DNA from: Chloroflexota bacterium
GTDB lineage: Bacteria > Chloroflexota > Limnocylindria > Limnocylindrales > CSP1-4
Assembly: GCA_021789355.1 (NCBI GenBank)
Contig: JAJYJR010000016.1
Coordinates: 1-18,734 of the forward strand
DNA length: 18,734 bases
Direction: 5' to 3'
In this document: positions 13,487-18,734 of the stretch, in pieces
Numbering within the stretch: the first letter of the stretch is position 1
Layout: every line of letters begins with the position of its first letter
Notes under the pieces: model-generated
What the model was told of the DNA's origin: nothing
The model's database searches: none
Seen by the model: the letters and a program-made list of their open reading frames with translations, nothing else
Translations under genes and position numbers: made by a program

Positions 13487-14938
13487 TCAGGCGCGGCGGC
13501 TCCGGAGGTCACGCACACGCTTGATGAGGGTCTCCCGGGTCACGCAATCGCAATCGCCTCGTGCTCGCCGCACCTCGACTGTTCGCCAGGTCGGTCCTGC
13601 CAGTGCGTCGTATTGCACGAAGTTCGCGGCCGGCTCGACGCCTGTCGCGTCCGCGACGAGACGTCCGACGACGAGCGCGGAGGCGGACAGCGCGACGAAC
13701 GGCACGGCAGGCTGGTAGCCCTCATCGGGAAGCGCAGAAAGCCCGAGCGAGCTGGCGAGGCCGCACACGGGCTTGCCCACCTGAGGGCGGAGCACGGTCC
13801 GTTTCCCGTCGGGAACAGCGACGAGATCTGCCTCCGACAGGATGTGCTCGCCCTGGACCAGCAGCTCGCGCGGAAGGCCCGTCAGTGCCGCGAGATCAGC
13901 CCCAACCTCCGCGCTGGGAACGTCGCGTTCCGGGAGGAAGCAGCCGAGACACGGCTGCCCTGCGCCGTGCACCGCGTGCAGGCCGACCATCGTGTCCCCG
14001 GTCGCGCCGTCGAACAGCGCGTCCGGCCACAGCCGCTGCGCCTCGCGGCGCACCTGCGCCTTGTCGAGTCCCGTGAGGAGCGTCGACGGCCATGGCACCT
14101 CGCCGTCGTCGATGAGGGCGGGCAGATCGGCGGCAGCGATGTGGTGGCTACGCGTCGTGAACCGCGTGAGGGCCCGCGCCACGACCGACGTCTTCCAGGG
14201 GTGTTCGCGTCCGTCCTCCGCGCCGCCCAGCGAGTACGTCGCCACGTTCTCGTCCCCGTACCGCTGCGGATCCACGAGATCTGCCTCGCCCTCCAGCGGC
14301 AACTCGGAGATGATGAGCGCCGAGCCGGTCCCGATCGCGCCGAGCCCGACGAGCATGGCGCGGATCTGCCAGCGTTCCGGGAGCGGTGGCGCGGAAGCGG
14401 GATCCGAGGTGAGCGTGACGGGGCAGAACGCGGTTCGGGCGCTGCGTCGCCCCCGGGAGCCGACGACGCCCGCCGCAGCCTTGAACGCTTCCGCGGCGAG
14501 TGCGCACGCGCAGAGAACGCTCCCGAGCGCGCTTGACCCGGCCGTTTGCCGGAGGGCTGGACCGCGGGTGTCCAAGATGTAGCCGTGGCGCTCCGGGATG
14601 GCACGCAGGTCGCCTTCCGATGCGTGCCCCGCGAGACGGATCCGGCAGTCGGATTCGCCTGCAAGTCGCACGCCGAGCGGCCGGCTCGGATCGATCTCCG
14701 CCACGCGGTCCGCGAAACGATCGATTACCCGGCGTTCAAGGCCGCCGGGGTCGAGCACGACCGTGCCCGGCATCCGGCGCAGCACCCTCAGGAGCGTGTC
14801 GGCCGCAAGCTCGACGCCAGGCACGGTCGGATCGAGACCGACCGACACCGAGGCGGACTCGAGTCGGGCCTCGAGCGCGCTCTCTGGGCGGCCTGTGATC
14901 GCGCTGCCCAGCCGCAGGATCCGCGAGTGATCAGCCAA
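13487..14938 (-). CDS. E1-like (ThiF-fold) ubiquitin-like-protein activating enzyme
   Basis: 483 aa. The N-terminal ~190 residues have no clear catalytic motif, but GSVLCACALAAEAFKAAAG resembles the pseudo-adenylation half of two-domain bacterial E1s. The active ThiF domain starts near 192. The nucleotide loop is MLVGLGAIGTG (195-205), D223 and the LVDPQRYGDENV strand (221-232) follow, and K249 lies in HPWKTSVV. PCLGC (C330, C333) and CDC (C463, C465) could form the zinc site. C392 in GKPVCGLAS is a candidate thioester cysteine, unproven. Expected reaction: ATP-dependent adenylation of the Ubl C-terminus and thioester transfer to the E2. The TTG start at 14938 overlaps the JAB gene by 8 bases and has AAGGGGG five bases upstream. 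Last gene of the Ubl operon. Confidence 0.9.
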   Translation of the reverse strand: MADHSRILRLGSAITGRPESALEARLESASVSVGLDPTVPGVELAADTLLRVLRRMPGTVVLDPGGLERRVIDRFADRVAEIDPSRPLGVRLAGESDCRIRLAGHASEGDLRAIPERHGYILDTRGPALRQTAGSSALGSVLCACALAAEAFKAAAGVVGSRGRRSARTAFCPVTLTSDPASAPPLPERWQIRAMLVGLGAIGTGSALIISELPLEGEADLVDPQRYGDENVATYSLGGAEDGREHPWKTSVVARALTRFTTRSHHIAAADLPALIDDGEVPWPSTLLTGLDKAQVRREAQRLWPDALFDGATGDTMVGLHAVHGAGQPCLGCFLPERDVPSAEVGADLAALTGLPRELLVQGEHILSEADLVAVPDGKRTVLRPQVGKPVCGLASSLGLSALPDEGYQPAVPFVALSASALVVGRLVADATGVEPAANFVQYDALAGPTWRTVEVRRARGDCDCVTRETLIKRVRDLRSRRA

Positions 14939-15416
14939 CCAGACCCCCTTCGTCGAGCACCAGGATCTGGACGGGTGTGACCGCGACGCCGGCTGGCGAC
15001 GACACTCGCCAGCGGCTGCCGTCGAAGCGCCACCACCCCCAGCGGCTCGGCTCCGGGGATGCGGTCGCGGCGAACGGGATCACCCCGCTCGTGAACCCAC
15101 GCACGGTCAGCGTGAACCGCTCGTCCGTCTCGGACATGAAGGCCTCGCGCCGATGGGAATGCAGCTGAGCCAACACCTGCCGACCCTCACGGTCCGCCCG
15201 CTCGAAGAGGTGACCCAGCGCACGCGCACTGATGACAAGATGGTCCGCGTGGCGGGTGATCCCGCGCCGACCCAACAGCGCTATGGTGTCCACCATGCCA
15301 TCGGCGGTCAGGGGCCCGAGCAGGAACGCTCCGGATTCCACGCCGCACGCGCCGTACCGGCGGGCGTCCTCGACGATCGCATCGACGCCGCGCGCGGGCA
15401 ACACAAGACGCCTCAT
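14931..15416 (-). CDS. JAB/JAMM metalloprotease, Ubl-processing or deconjugating
   Basis: 161 aa from ATG 15416. Complete JAMM zinc-peptidase signature: E27 (GVESGAFLLG), H86-S-H88, S95 and D98 (LHSHRREAFMSETD). The six-residue spacing between HSH and S is seen in JAB proteins from bacterial Ubl operons. The C-terminal part ends with a WGWWRFDG / WRV strand pair. Expected job: trim the Ubl precursor tail and/or remove the Ubl from targets. The ATG overlaps the E2 stop as ATGA and has a GGGGG run upstream. A frame extension to 15602 would place 62 low-complexity residues inside the E2 gene and is not used. Its stop overlaps the E1 start by 8 bases. Confidence 0.92.
   Translation of the reverse strand: MRRLVLPARGVDAIVEDARRYGACGVESGAFLLGPLTADGMVDTIALLGRRGITRHADHLVISARALGHLFERADREGRQVLAQLHSHRREAFMSETDERFTLTVRGFTSGVIPFAATASPEPSRWGWWRFDGSRWRVSSPAGVAVTPVQILVLDEGGLVG
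14944..14950 (-). promoter_or_regulatory. Ribosome binding site for the E1-like TTG start
   Basis: AAGGGGG on the minus strand, inside the 3' end of the JAB gene and five bases before the TTG at 14938. It supports that non-ATG start. Confidence 0.55.
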
Positions 15417-15877
15417 CGTGCCCGGCCCCCATACGACCGATCCAGGTGTCCCTGAAGGATCGTCGCGACCCACAGGAACGGGTTCCCCCGGGTGGGCCAC
15501 GGCTGCTGGGTCACCCACTCGGGATGCGTCCGATAGCCCTCTTCGGTGAAGGCGGCGCAGATGTCGAAGCTGCCAGGACGGTACCCGGGCACGTTCGGCC
15601 ACGCCTGCACGGTGTTGAGGGCGCCGCGGACCGCCGTCGCGAACCTAATCGACGGAGGCGACCACGGGTAGCTCCGCCACGCCACACGCGCGTAGTAGCG
15701 CTCCTGCGGCGCGGACGGCGGCCGCATTGTCAGCCAGTACACCCCGGGCTCGTCGCCTGATTCGATGGGCCGCGCGCCCTCCGGCCAGCCCGGGGTCAGC
15801 GATCCCTCGTTCTCGTCGAGGAACGCCGCCACCGCCGCGGCGTCCTCGACGAGCCGCAGTTCGCTCTCGACATCCAT
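15413..15877 (-). CDS. E2-like ubiquitin-conjugating enzyme
   Basis: 154 aa, a short UBC-fold protein. Features in order: GVYWLTMRPP and YYARVAWRSYPWSPPSIRF (60-79, strands ending in the YPxxPPxxxF-type turn of E2s), WPNVPGYRPGSFDICAAFTEEGY (93-115) with the candidate catalytic cysteine C107, then HPEW (118-121) and a final helix carrying LWVATILQGHLD. The E2 signature Cys followed by a HPEW-like segment is typical of bacterial Ubl-operon E2s. There is no extra domain. It should receive the Ubl from the E1 and pass it to a target; no E3 is encoded nearby. The ATG directly follows the Ubl stop (TAG|ATG) and the stop overlaps the JAB ATG, so translation is coupled at both ends. Confidence 0.88.
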   Translation of the reverse strand: MDVESELRLVEDAAAVAAFLDENEGSLTPGWPEGARPIESGDEPGVYWLTMRPPSAPQERYYARVAWRSYPWSPPSIRFATAVRGALNTVQAWPNVPGYRPGSFDICAAFTEEGYRTHPEWVTQQPWPTRGNPFLWVATILQGHLDRSYGGRAR

Positions 15878-16189
15878 CTACGCGTCCGTCGACCCGTTCA
15901 CGATCTCGCGCACGAGCGTGAACTTCACGGCATGCGCGTGGCCGGCCACCTCGGCGAGGGTCTCGGTCCCCGGCGCCTCGCGGCCCTCGTGGGTCAGGTA
16001 GAACCGCAGGGCCGGGTCCTCCATCACCTCGAAGTACTGCATCGCTGCGGTGCGGACCACATCCACGGCCGTTTCGGGGGGGTAGCCACCGCGAAACGGC
16101 TCCTTCCCCAGCGGGAACGTCACAGTGACCCCTATCTCGGTGCGGGACTGCTGCTCAAGCTCGTCATGCGGAACGTTCGTCTCGGTCAC
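15878..16189 (-). CDS. Single-domain ubiquitin-like modifier (beta-grasp)
   Basis: 103 aa from GTG 16189. A ~15-residue polar tail (TETNVPHDELEQQSRTE) is followed by a beta-grasp-like pattern: IGVTVTFPLG strand, GGYPPETAVDVVRTAAMQYF helix, RFYLTHEGR strand, then VKFTLVREIV strand. It ends in NGSTDA, so there is no terminal diglycine; a single glycine (G99) is followed by four residues that the JAB protein could remove. The start is set by GGAGG six bases upstream of GTG 16189. An in-frame GTG at 16240 lacks a ribosome site. Identification rests on fold pattern plus its place directly before E2, JAB and E1 genes. It has one domain, unlike the two-domain ISG15-like BilA proteins. Confidence 0.82.
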   Translation of the reverse strand: MTETNVPHDELEQQSRTEIGVTVTFPLGKEPFRGGYPPETAVDVVRTAAMQYFEVMEDPALRFYLTHEGREAPGTETLAEVAGHAHAVKFTLVREIVNGSTDA

Positions 16190-16195
16190 CTTCGG

Positions 16196-16200
16196 CCTCC
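16196..16200 (-). promoter_or_regulatory. Ribosome binding site deciding the Ubl start
   Basis: GGAGG on the minus strand, six bases before the GTG at 16189. No comparable site precedes the GTG at 16240. Confidence 0.6.
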
Positions 16201-16265
16201 GACGGAGCTTCGTCACGGCCTGGTCGGCCGGTCGGGCCACCGCGGCCCAGCACGAAGGAAACTAC

Positions 16266-16284
16266 CATATACCTGCGAGGTGTA
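16266..16284. repeat. 19-bp operator-like repeat, copy 1
   Basis: CATATACCTGCGAGGTGTA. It is an imperfect dyad and matches copy 2 outside the four-base centre. Confidence 0.6.
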
Positions 16285-16293
16285 CAACAATCG

Positions 16294-16312
16294 CATATAC
16301 CTATCCGGTGTA
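16294..16312. repeat. 19-bp operator-like repeat, copy 2
   Basis: CATATACCTATCCGGTGTA. It has the same orientation as copy 1, with starts 28 bases apart, and is followed by GGTAT. Confidence 0.6.
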
Positions 16313-16437
16313 GGTATTCTGGCAGGCCGTCCAGGCTGCCCGGCAGGGTCACTTCATCGGCGGCCGTTCGGCTGCGGGCACCGGAGACGTGCGCTGGTGC
16401 GCCGCGCTTCAGTGCACCGGGGAACCGGCGGATCCGG

Positions 16438-16509
16438 TCACGGATCTTCGGGCGCATCCTCGTCGGGTTCCTCGCGTCGCACGAGCCTGCCGTACTTCAA
16501 TCCTGGCAT
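16438..16509 (-). CDS. Possible 23-codon small ORF
   Basis: ATG at 16509 with GAGGG four bases upstream, encoding MPGLKYGRLVRREEPDEDAP and ending shortly after at a TGA. It overlaps the tail of the larger ORF in another frame. It lies about 120 bases upstream of the Ubl operator repeats and could be a leader peptide or chance. No family is recognisable. Confidence 0.2.
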   Translation of the reverse strand: MPGLKYGRLVRREEPDEDAPEDP

Positions 16510-17435
16510 CGGCCCTCGACTGCGCTCATGGCGCCGCGCTCTCCCTCGGGCCTCCGTCGGACGCCCCCGTCGCCCTCGTGGCCGCGACCGGGCCTGTCGA
16601 GAGATGCGCGGGGCGCCATTCGCCGGTGCGGAGCTCGCTCCGCCCGGGGCTGGACCGAGTGCCCGTGGCGACCACGGCCGTCCTCGGGAGGTTTCGGCGC
16701 GGGGTGTCGCCAACGGGGTAGCCCCGCGTAGTAGTCGGGGTATGCGTCGCCGGATAGAGCGGCTTTCGCGATGCGCCGCAGGCCGAGACGCCGTGCGTGC
16801 ACGTACCCTGAGTCCGGCACCCGCGAACGCGCGAAGACTTCCTCGATCCTGATGTCGGCGTCGGCGTCGCGCGTGGTCCGCAGCTCGGCGGCCGCGTGCT
16901 CGATCGCCTGGCGCCACAGCGCGAGCCGAGCCCGCGCATGACGCACCGTCTTAATCGAAAGTCGTGGGTCGCCATGCTCGTAGTCGAAGGAGCAGATGAT
17001 CCGGTCGCCAAGGAAGCGCGACCCGCACCATGCGCAGTACGTCTCCCAGCGCCCGTTGCGAGCGCCGTTGCGCCGGATGAACTCAGCCGGGGCGCGACAT
17101 GCCCGATTGAGGCACGTCGTCGGCTCGCCGCGGCGCGGCTCGGGCAGGACCTCGGCGAGGCGGGTCGGCGGGAGGTTGCGCGCAAGGAGGAGCGACACGA
17201 TCGCGGCAACCGAGTCGGGGCCACCGTCCGGGTGGCGGCGCACCGGCCGATGGATCGCCGCCTCGTAGCCGCCATTCCAGCGGCCCGGCGCGTCGAGCGT
17301 TTGGATCCGCTCGGCAGCCTTGCGGAGCTGCGGCGGCAGCTCGGAGAAGATCCAGCGGTAGGCGGCGATTGAGGGCAGCCTGCGAGCTCGCCGGCCTGCA
17401 TGTCGCTCGGCGAAGCCGGCCCCACGCTGGGACAA
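16497..17435 (-). CDS. Unassigned protein with four-cysteine zinc-finger-like core, possibly truncated
   Basis: About 312 aa from a tentative TTG at 17435. GC-rich third positions run through 17350-16730, so this stretch is real coding DNA. Motifs: LPSIAAYRWIFSELPPQLRKAAERI near the N-terminus, a CLNRAC ... CAWCG pair of CxxC/CxxxxC knuckles, SRFLGDRIICSFDYEHGD, and a DIRIEEVFARSRVPDSGYVHARRLGLRRIAK helix-turn-helix-like end. The zinc knuckle plus terminal HTH distantly recalls the C-terminal part of TniQ/TnsD transposition proteins, but I cannot confirm it. The last ~75 residues are low-complexity, and another frame has equally good codon use below ~16700, so a frameshift is possible. The gene begins almost at the tRNA 3' end with no good start or ribosome site, as if its 5' part was lost at an integration junction. 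Confidence 0.5.
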   Translation of the reverse strand: MSQRGAGFAERHAGRRARRLPSIAAYRWIFSELPPQLRKAAERIQTLDAPGRWNGGYEAAIHRPVRRHPDGGPDSVAAIVSLLLARNLPPTRLAEVLPEPRRGEPTTCLNRACRAPAEFIRRNGARNGRWETYCAWCGSRFLGDRIICSFDYEHGDPRLSIKTVRHARARLALWRQAIEHAAAELRTTRDADADIRIEEVFARSRVPDSGYVHARRLGLRRIAKAALSGDAYPDYYAGLPRWRHPAPKPPEDGRGRHGHSVQPRAERAPHRRMAPRASLDRPGRGHEGDGGVRRRPEGERGAMSAVEGRCQD

Positions 17436-17511
17436 CAGGATGTGACTTTCGCGAAGTGGGATATTGGCGAATCGCGAAATCAGCGGCCGGCGGCCACCAG
17501 AGGGGGCTGTG

Positions 17512-17586
17512 TGGTCGGGGCGGCGGGGCTCGAACCCGCAACCTCGTGCTCCCAAAGCACGTGCGCTACCGTTGCGCCACACCCCG
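17512..17586 (-). tRNA. tRNA-Pro (anticodon TGG)
   Basis: 75 nt including an encoded CCA end. The minus strand folds as a full cloverleaf. Acceptor arms are CGGGGTG / CGCCCCG with the C1-G72 pair typical of bacterial tRNA-Pro. The D arm is GCGC-AACGGTA-GCGC, the anticodon arm CGTGC-TTTGGGA-GCACG (anticodon TGG) and the T arm GCGGG-TTCGAGC-CCCGC, followed by ACCA. Upstream on the minus strand GATAGTCT, about 15 bases before the gene, could be the -10 region. The 3' end points into the accessory cluster, the usual orientation for a tRNA used as an island attachment site; no second copy of its 3' end is visible in the window. Confidence 0.96.
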
Positions 17587-17856
17587 TTCCGGCGAGACTA
17601 TCCCACATTCCGTCGGTGACGGACAGGCGGATCGAGTGGGGAGGGGCATCGACGGGCCCGGCGCACGCGAACCGCACCGGATCGGCTACGGTAGGGACGG
17701 GTCCGGGCGTCCCGGCATCCGACCGGCAGTGCCGAGCACATCGCCGGCGTCCAGTCCCCGATCGGACCCACCGACCCGGTTGGTAACGGAATCGATTCCG
17801 GAACACAACGGGGGCCGGTTGCCCGGCACCGACGACGACCCGTACGGTTGAGGCCG
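17587..17856. other. Divergent intergenic region between tRNA-Pro and the membrane-protein gene
   Basis: No gene. It must contain the tRNA promoter (minus strand) and the promoter of the plus-strand membrane protein. A -10-like TACGGT lies at 17690-17695 on the plus strand but has no good -35. A perfect 14-bp palindrome lies at 17787-17800. Confidence 0.45.
17787..17800. promoter_or_regulatory. Perfect 14-bp palindrome, candidate operator
   Basis: CGGAATCGATTCCG reads identically on both strands and lies 57 bases upstream of the membrane-protein ATG. It has no loop, so it is more likely a dimeric regulator site than an RNA hairpin. Confidence 0.35.
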
Positions 17857-18734
17857 ATGCATCCCGAGTCCGACGCGTCCCGACAGCCGGTTGCGCCCGC
17901 CCCGACCCCCGATGAACCGGCGATCGCCGTGGCCGTACCGCGCCGTTCGGCCGTCTCCGTGGCGAGGCGCGGGATCGCGCGCGGGCAGTGGCTCATCACC
18001 GCCCTGTTCCTCGTGGTCGTGGTGTACGCGGCGTCCCAGGTCACCTCGCCGGCCGCGGTGGGTCTGCGCCTGGCCGACCTCAGGTGGGGCTGGCTCGCGG
18101 TCGCCGTCGGCGCGCAGCTCGTCATGTTCGGGCTGTTCGGCGCGATGTATCGCCACGCGTTCCACGCGGTGGGCGTGCCGGCCGGCGCGCGCCGCATGGT
18201 GTCCGTCCTGTTCGCGTCGATCTTCGTCAAGACCGTCGTCCCACTGGCGGGCGCATCGTCGATGGCCGTCTTCGTGGACGACGCGGATTCGCGGGGGCAG
18301 TCAGGGGCACGGGCAGCCGCCGGGACGATCGCCGTCACCGCCATCGACCTCACCGTCGCGCTCCCCGTGATCGCATTCGGTGCCGCGGTCCTCGCCGTGC
18401 GCGGCAGGCTGCAGCCGTACGACGTTGCCGGGATCGCGCTGTATGCCGGTTTCGTCGCCTTCCTGATCGTGGGGCTCGGGCTCTCGGGGCGCCATCCGAC
18501 GGCGGTCGCCTGGGTCCTGACCCCCGCGCGCGCCGCGGTCAACGCCGTCGGCCGAGCGTTCCGCCGGCCGGAGGTGCTCTCGGCGGCGTGGGTGCAGCGC
18601 CAGGCGGAGCAGTTCGCCGCGGCCGCGGCCGCGATCCCGCACCACCGTCGCGACGTCGCCCTGGCCGCCGCCTACAGCGGCCTGCGGCAGATCGTCAGCG
18701 GCGTCGGCCTCTTCGCCCTGTTCCTCGCCCTCGG
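17857..18734 (+). CDS. LPG-synthase-transmembrane/flippase-like membrane protein, 3' truncated by window
   Basis: At least 292 residues, open to the window end. The N-terminal ~45 residues are polar and Pro/Ala-rich. They are followed by ARGQWLITALFLVVVVYAAS (TM1), LRLADLRWGWLAVAVGAQLVMFGLFGAMYRHAFHAVG (TM2), SVLFASIFVKTVVPLAGASSMAVFVDDA, then GTIAVTAIDLTVALPVIAFGAAVLAV and YDVAGIALYAGFVAFLIVGLGLSG. This order matches the lysylphosphatidylglycerol synthase TM / UPF0104 family: polytopic inner-membrane proteins that flip or synthesise lipids or lipid-linked sugars. The substrate cannot be told. The start is the ATG at 17857 after GAGG. It points away from the island on the opposite strand, so it is probably core chromosome. 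Confidence 0.85.
   Translation, partial: MHPESDASRQPVAPAPTPDEPAIAVAVPRRSAVSVARRGIARGQWLITALFLVVVVYAASQVTSPAAVGLRLADLRWGWLAVAVGAQLVMFGLFGAMYRHAFHAVGVPAGARRMVSVLFASIFVKTVVPLAGASSMAVFVDDADSRGQSGARAAAGTIAVTAIDLTVALPVIAFGAAVLAVRGRLQPYDVAGIALYAGFVAFLIVGLGLSGRHPTAVAWVLTPARAAVNAVGRAFRRPEVLSAAWVQRQAEQFAAAAAAIPHHRRDVALAAAYSGLRQIVSGVGLFALFLAL

Larger units (their letters stand above)
16261..16317. promoter_or_regulatory. Operator/promoter region of the Ubl operon: two 19-bp repeats
   Basis: Two copies of CATATACCT-N4-GGTGTA lie at 16266-16284 and 16294-16312, with starts 28 bp apart. Fifteen of 19 positions (all except the N4 core) are identical. Each copy is itself an imperfect inverted repeat (ACCT / AGGT arms), and a third GGTAT half-site follows at 16313. 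The segment is conspicuously AT-rich against its surroundings. On the minus strand TTGTAC (16286-16281) and TAGTTT (16263-16258), 17 bases apart, could be -35/-10 boxes overlapped by the first repeat, which suggests repression. Confidence 0.55.

Noticed and set aside
13088..14536. Plus-strand open frame of 482 codons across the toxin and E1 genes
   Set aside because: It is opposite genes with clear family motifs (HigB-like, ThiF). Its own translation shows no recognisable fold.
15417..15602. N-terminal extension of the JAB protein starting at 15602
   Set aside because: It would lie wholly inside the E2 gene. The ATG at 15416 forms the ATGA overlap with the E2 stop and begins right at the JAB fold.
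17436..17582. Extension of the zinc-finger ORF through the tRNA gene
   Set aside because: The extra residues are simply a translation of the tRNA-Pro sequence, which is unambiguous as a cloverleaf.
1..18734. CRISPR array, phage structural genes, intact transposase or integrase
   Set aside because: No regularly spaced repeats, and no protein with the corresponding motifs was found on either strand.

Overview
The window is GC-rich bacterial DNA. GC-rich third codon positions, frequent GTG/TTG starts and the protein families present suggest an actinobacterium or another high-GC lineage such as Chloroflexota. This is an inference, because no taxonomic marker gene lies inside. Almost everything from 314 to 17435 is read on the minus strand and has the character of a defence or accessory island. 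It ends next to a tRNA-Pro(TGG) gene at 17512-17586, whose 3' end faces the island. To the right of the tRNA, a plus-strand membrane protein (LPG-synthase/flippase type) looks like ordinary chromosome and runs off the window.

Read in the direction of transcription (right to left) after the tRNA, the order is as follows. (i) An unassigned CxxC-type ORF lies at 17435-16497. (ii) A compact four-gene ubiquitin-like conjugation operon lies at 16189-13487. It encodes a small ubiquitin-like protein, an E2-like protein, a JAB/JAMM peptidase and an E1/ThiF-like enzyme, joined by TAG|ATG, ATGA and 8-base overlaps. Two copies of a 19-bp operator-like repeat precede it. This is the gene set of the Bil/Bub-type bacterial ubiquitin-like defence systems. 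(iii) A HigB-like toxin and a HigA-type antitoxin fused to an ImmA/IrrE metallopeptidase lie at 13399-11908, with their own promoter-like sequence. (iv) A NucS/DUF91-type nuclease-like protein lies at 11691-10615. (v) A DUF6994-type protein lies at 10352-9561. (vi) After a 543-bp gap comes a second tight operon at 9017-1836. It encodes a 1545-aa sacsin-like Hsp90-fold (GHKL) ATPase with a C-terminal DUF3883 nuclease-like domain, a HEPN protein with a four-cysteine zinc site, an unrecognised 301-aa protein and a helix-hairpin-helix glycosylase-like protein. (vii) A winged-helix/coiled-coil hypothetical lies at 1663-314. The left 313 bases carry no gene I can support.

Two multigene modules are the points of interest. 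The ubiquitin-like operon should process a precursor Ubl (JAB), activate it (E1) and transfer it (E2) to an unknown target. The sacsin/DUF3883-HEPN-HhH operon combines an ATP-driven chaperone-like sensor with two putative nucleases and a DNA-lesion-reader fold. I do not recognise it as a named defence system. No phage structural genes, CRISPR array, integrase or intact transposase are visible.
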